From Lactococcus garvieae subsp. garvieae (GTDB taxonomy: Bacteria > Bacillota > Bacilli > Lactobacillales > Streptococcaceae), in assembly GCF_029024465.1 (NCBI RefSeq), contig NZ_CP118950.1, forward strand, positions 1,488,001 to 1,552,000: DNA of 64,000 bases, given 5' to 3'. Shown here in pieces: positions 62,064-64,000 of this stretch (position 1 is its first letter; the number at the start of each line of letters is the position of its first letter). A program made the position numbers and the translations under genes. The notes beneath the pieces were generated by a model that saw only the letters and a program-made list of their open reading frames with translations, was not told the origin of the DNA and ran no database searches.

Positions 62064-63914
62064 ATGAAACGAACAATACAGATATTGCTCATTTTTTTTA
62101 CCGCTTTTTTAGGCTTGATGCTCCATTCAGAACACGCATCTGCTGCAGAATTAAGCCACACCAACTTTGTCGATAGCCTCAAATTTTCAACTACTAAGCT
62201 GACACAAGGTCAGACGACTTCTGTCAGAGTTGAGTTTAGTAGCAAGGATAATCTTAAGGTAAAAGCTGGCGATACGATTACTTTCACACTTCCTGCCGAG
62301 TTACAAGGCATGACGGAAAACGACGGTTCTCCTCGTAAAATTTCCTTAGGTGAATTGGGAGAGGCACTGATATATAAAGACCGTGTTATTGCTACCTTCA
62401 ATGAAAAAGTTAATCAGCTTGAACATGTCAAAGGCTATTTTAATTTTGGATTACAGGCAACAAGAACTAAAAATCCTAACGATACAAGTATCAAAACAAA
62501 CTTAAGTACAACGGCAACAGCTCAAGAAATTACAATTCATGGTGACCCAGGAAATACAGGGGAAATAGGGACTCTTCCTTTCTTTTGGAAGAGCGGTGAC
62601 ATGCTTGGCGAAAAAGGAAAAGTACGCTGGTTTGTTAATGCTAACATGACAAAGGAAGAACTCTCAAGTGATATCATATTAACAGATACGCACGGACTTG
62701 GGCAAAAACTTGATACACAATCATTTCGCGTGAGCATTGAAAATTATTTAGGAAATTTCCAAATAACTGGCGATGAGTTTGTAGCCAAAGGATACGGCAG
62801 CATACAAATTCTTCCCGATGATTCATTTATCATTACCATTAAACGCGAACATGCGCGCCTAGCCTCTTTTAGCTTCATGTACAACACAATCATCACCGAC
62901 AATACGGTCAAATCCTTTACCAACACATGCAATGTGAATTACCAACCCTATGGTCAAGAAACGGTTCAAGATCAAGGCACTTCCGATGTTATAAACCTTT
63001 TCGCAGATGGTGATGCCAATGGTGAACAAGGCCTCAAGGAAGCCACTGAAGAAACACTCGAAAACAACTTTGAAGAGCTCGAAGAAATGCCTGCTGTTGA
63101 AACAGAAAAACCAAACTCTTCTATAACAGAAAATGAGGCCAATCAAACGGCGGAAAAACATCAAGTCGAAAGCCATGTTGCCCCTAACCAGGAAGTTGTG
63201 GAAGACGAATCAGAGCAGCTCGAAGAAATACCTGCTGTTGAAGCAGAAAAGCCAAACTCTTCTGTAACAGAAAATGAGGCCAACCAAACGGCGGAAAAAC
63301 ATCAAGTCGAAAGCCATGTTGCCCCTAACCAGGAAGTTGTGGAAGACGAATCAGAGCAACTCGAAGAAATACCTGCTGTTGAAACAGAAAAACCAAACTC
63401 TTCCGTAACAGAAAATGAAGCCAATCAAACGGCGGAAAAACATCAAGTCGAAAGCCATGTTGCGCCAAACCAGGAAGTTGTGGAAGACGAATCAGAGCAG
63501 CTCGAAGAAATGCCTGCTGTTGAAACAGAAAAGCCAAACTCTTCCGTAACAGAAAATGAGGCCAATCAAACAGCGGAAAAACATCAAGTCGACATCCATG
63601 TTGCCCCTAACCAGGAAGTCATTACTGATGAATCTAAAAAAGTTAAAGATGTTCAACATCCTCAGTTTGAAAAAGAAAAACCCATAGCGTCAGAGAAAAA
63701 GAAAAGCGAGAAGGCAGACGTACAAACACTGGGAACAAAAACAAATACTTCAAAAAGTTCTACTGTCACTCATTCAGAAAAAGTAGAAAAAAAATCGGGT
63801 AATACTTTACCAAAAACAGGCGAGGACAAGGGGCTTATCTCTGTCTTTACTGGATTCTTTCTTCTCTTTCTCTCATTTGTTGCTTTTTCACTACGACGAA
63901 ATAGACAAGCATAA
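62064..63914 (+). CDS. LPXTG-anchored surface adhesin with four tandem repeats
   Basis: 616 aa. Signal peptide (ILLIFFTAFLGLMLHSEHASA). N-terminal Ig-like adhesion domain similar to MSCRAMM/collagen-binding types: GDTITFTLPAELQGM, GKVRWFVNANMTKEEL, LTDTHGLGQKLDTQSF. An acidic stalk follows with four tandem 47-aa repeats (residues about 340-527, codons in 63081-63644). Then a Lys/Ser-rich wall region and sorting signal LPKTGEDKG, hydrophobic helix, RRNRQA tail. Sortase A substrate attached to peptidoglycan. GGAAAAAT-type weak ribosome site. Confidence 0.92.
   Translation: MKRTIQILLIFFTAFLGLMLHSEHASAAELSHTNFVDSLKFSTTKLTQGQTTSVRVEFSSKDNLKVKAGDTITFTLPAELQGMTENDGSPRKISLGELGEALIYKDRVIATFNEKVNQLEHVKGYFNFGLQATRTKNPNDTSIKTNLSTTATAQEITIHGDPGNTGEIGTLPFFWKSGDMLGEKGKVRWFVNANMTKEELSSDIILTDTHGLGQKLDTQSFRVSIENYLGNFQITGDEFVAKGYGSIQILPDDSFIITIKREHARLASFSFMYNTIITDNTVKSFTNTCNVNYQPYGQETVQDQGTSDVINLFADGDANGEQGLKEATEETLENNFEELEEMPAVETEKPNSSITENEANQTAEKHQVESHVAPNQEVVEDESEQLEEIPAVEAEKPNSSVTENEANQTAEKHQVESHVAPNQEVVEDESEQLEEIPAVETEKPNSSVTENEANQTAEKHQVESHVAPNQEVVEDESEQLEEMPAVETEKPNSSVTENEANQTAEKHQVDIHVAPNQEVITDESKKVKDVQHPQFEKEKPIASEKKKSEKADVQTLGTKTNTSKSSTVTHSEKVEKKSGNTLPKTGEDKGLISVFTGFFLLFLSFVAFSLRRNRQA
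63081..63644 (+). repeat. Four tandem 141-bp repeats in the adhesin gene
   Basis: Units start at 63081, 63222, 63363 and 63504, each 141 bp (47 codons), differing at a few bases. Encode the acidic stalk; unit number can change by slippage or recombination. Confidence 0.92.
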
Positions 63915-63916
63915 AA

Positions 63917-63948
63917 TAAAAATGCTCTCGTAAAGCGAGGCATTTTTT
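63917..63948. terminator. Terminator after the adhesin gene
   Basis: AAAATGCTCTCG and CGAGGCATTTTTT arms, one-base bulge, T run. Confidence 0.82.
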
Positions 63949-64000
63949 ATTTTTACTCACAATTTCTAAATTTAAAAGAGAAATTTTATTCAAAAAAAGA

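Overview
The window looks like chromosome of a low-GC lactic acid bacterium of the genus Lactococcus, probably not L. lactis itself. The evidence is the neighbourhood hprK-lgt-DUF948-YtxH, the cluster tdk-prfA-prmC-tsaC-glyA, LPXTG surface proteins, a lysine riboswitch over an acetylase-type lysine operon, and many small MarR/GNAT operons. Species is not resolvable from sequence reading alone.

Layout. 1-17,540: core chromosome. It holds the end of a manganese/zinc ABC transporter with its lipoprotein, gnd, two envelope-stress type small proteins, lgt, hprK, a rifamycin ADP-ribosyltransferase (arr family), GtrA, YihY, map, flavodoxin, an rRNA methyltransferase, acylphosphatase, a lysozyme-like protein, then (minus strand) tdk-prfA-unknown-prmC-GNAT-tsaC-glyA. 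17,522-27,006: an AT-rich integrated island of about 9.5 kb bounded by a perfect 22-bp direct repeat. One copy is the first codons of tdk. The island has a tyrosine integrase and an excisionase-like gene. Its cargo includes a truncated BspA-type surface protein, small unknown genes, an Spx-like regulator that appears to start at ATT, a MmcQ/YjbR protein, two initiator tRNA genes and two copies of one cold-shock protein gene (a decayed tandem duplication). 27,030-36,461: lysine biosynthesis by the acetylase route (lysA, dapA, dapB, dapH, asd, lysC, N-acetyl-diaminopimelate deacetylase, and divergent patA), with an L-box riboswitch upstream of lysA; dapF is not here. 36,615-44,400: a rearranged accessory region with a gadB remnant fused head-on to a 5'-truncated tryptophan-transporter gene, an IS110-family element with a probable bridge-RNA region, and three MarR-controlled small operons with visible palindromic operators. 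44,421-53,850: quinone-oxidoreductase-like enzyme, Kup potassium transporter, then a compact c-di-GMP/exopolysaccharide operon. That operon has a membrane GT2 polysaccharide synthase, a degenerate EAL protein, an EAL protein, a GGDEF protein and a UDP-GlcNAc 2-epimerase. It is preceded by a strong promoter and an 11-codon leader ORF, and the GGDEF gene carries an apparent T8-tract frameshift near its start. 53,973-63,914: an MFS-like membrane protein, a TetR-controlled MacB/FtsX-type ABC exporter, CsbD, a two-component system, a HAD phosphatase and an LPXTG adhesin with four 141-bp repeats.

How parts work together. The lysine operon and patA give all steps from aspartate to lysine except the DapF epimerase. 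The GT2/EAL/GGDEF/WecB operon fits a polymer made from UDP-sugars (possibly ManNAc-containing) under c-di-GMP control. The island now supplies the upstream sequence and ribosome-binding site of tdk and so probably affects expression of the translation-related cluster behind it.
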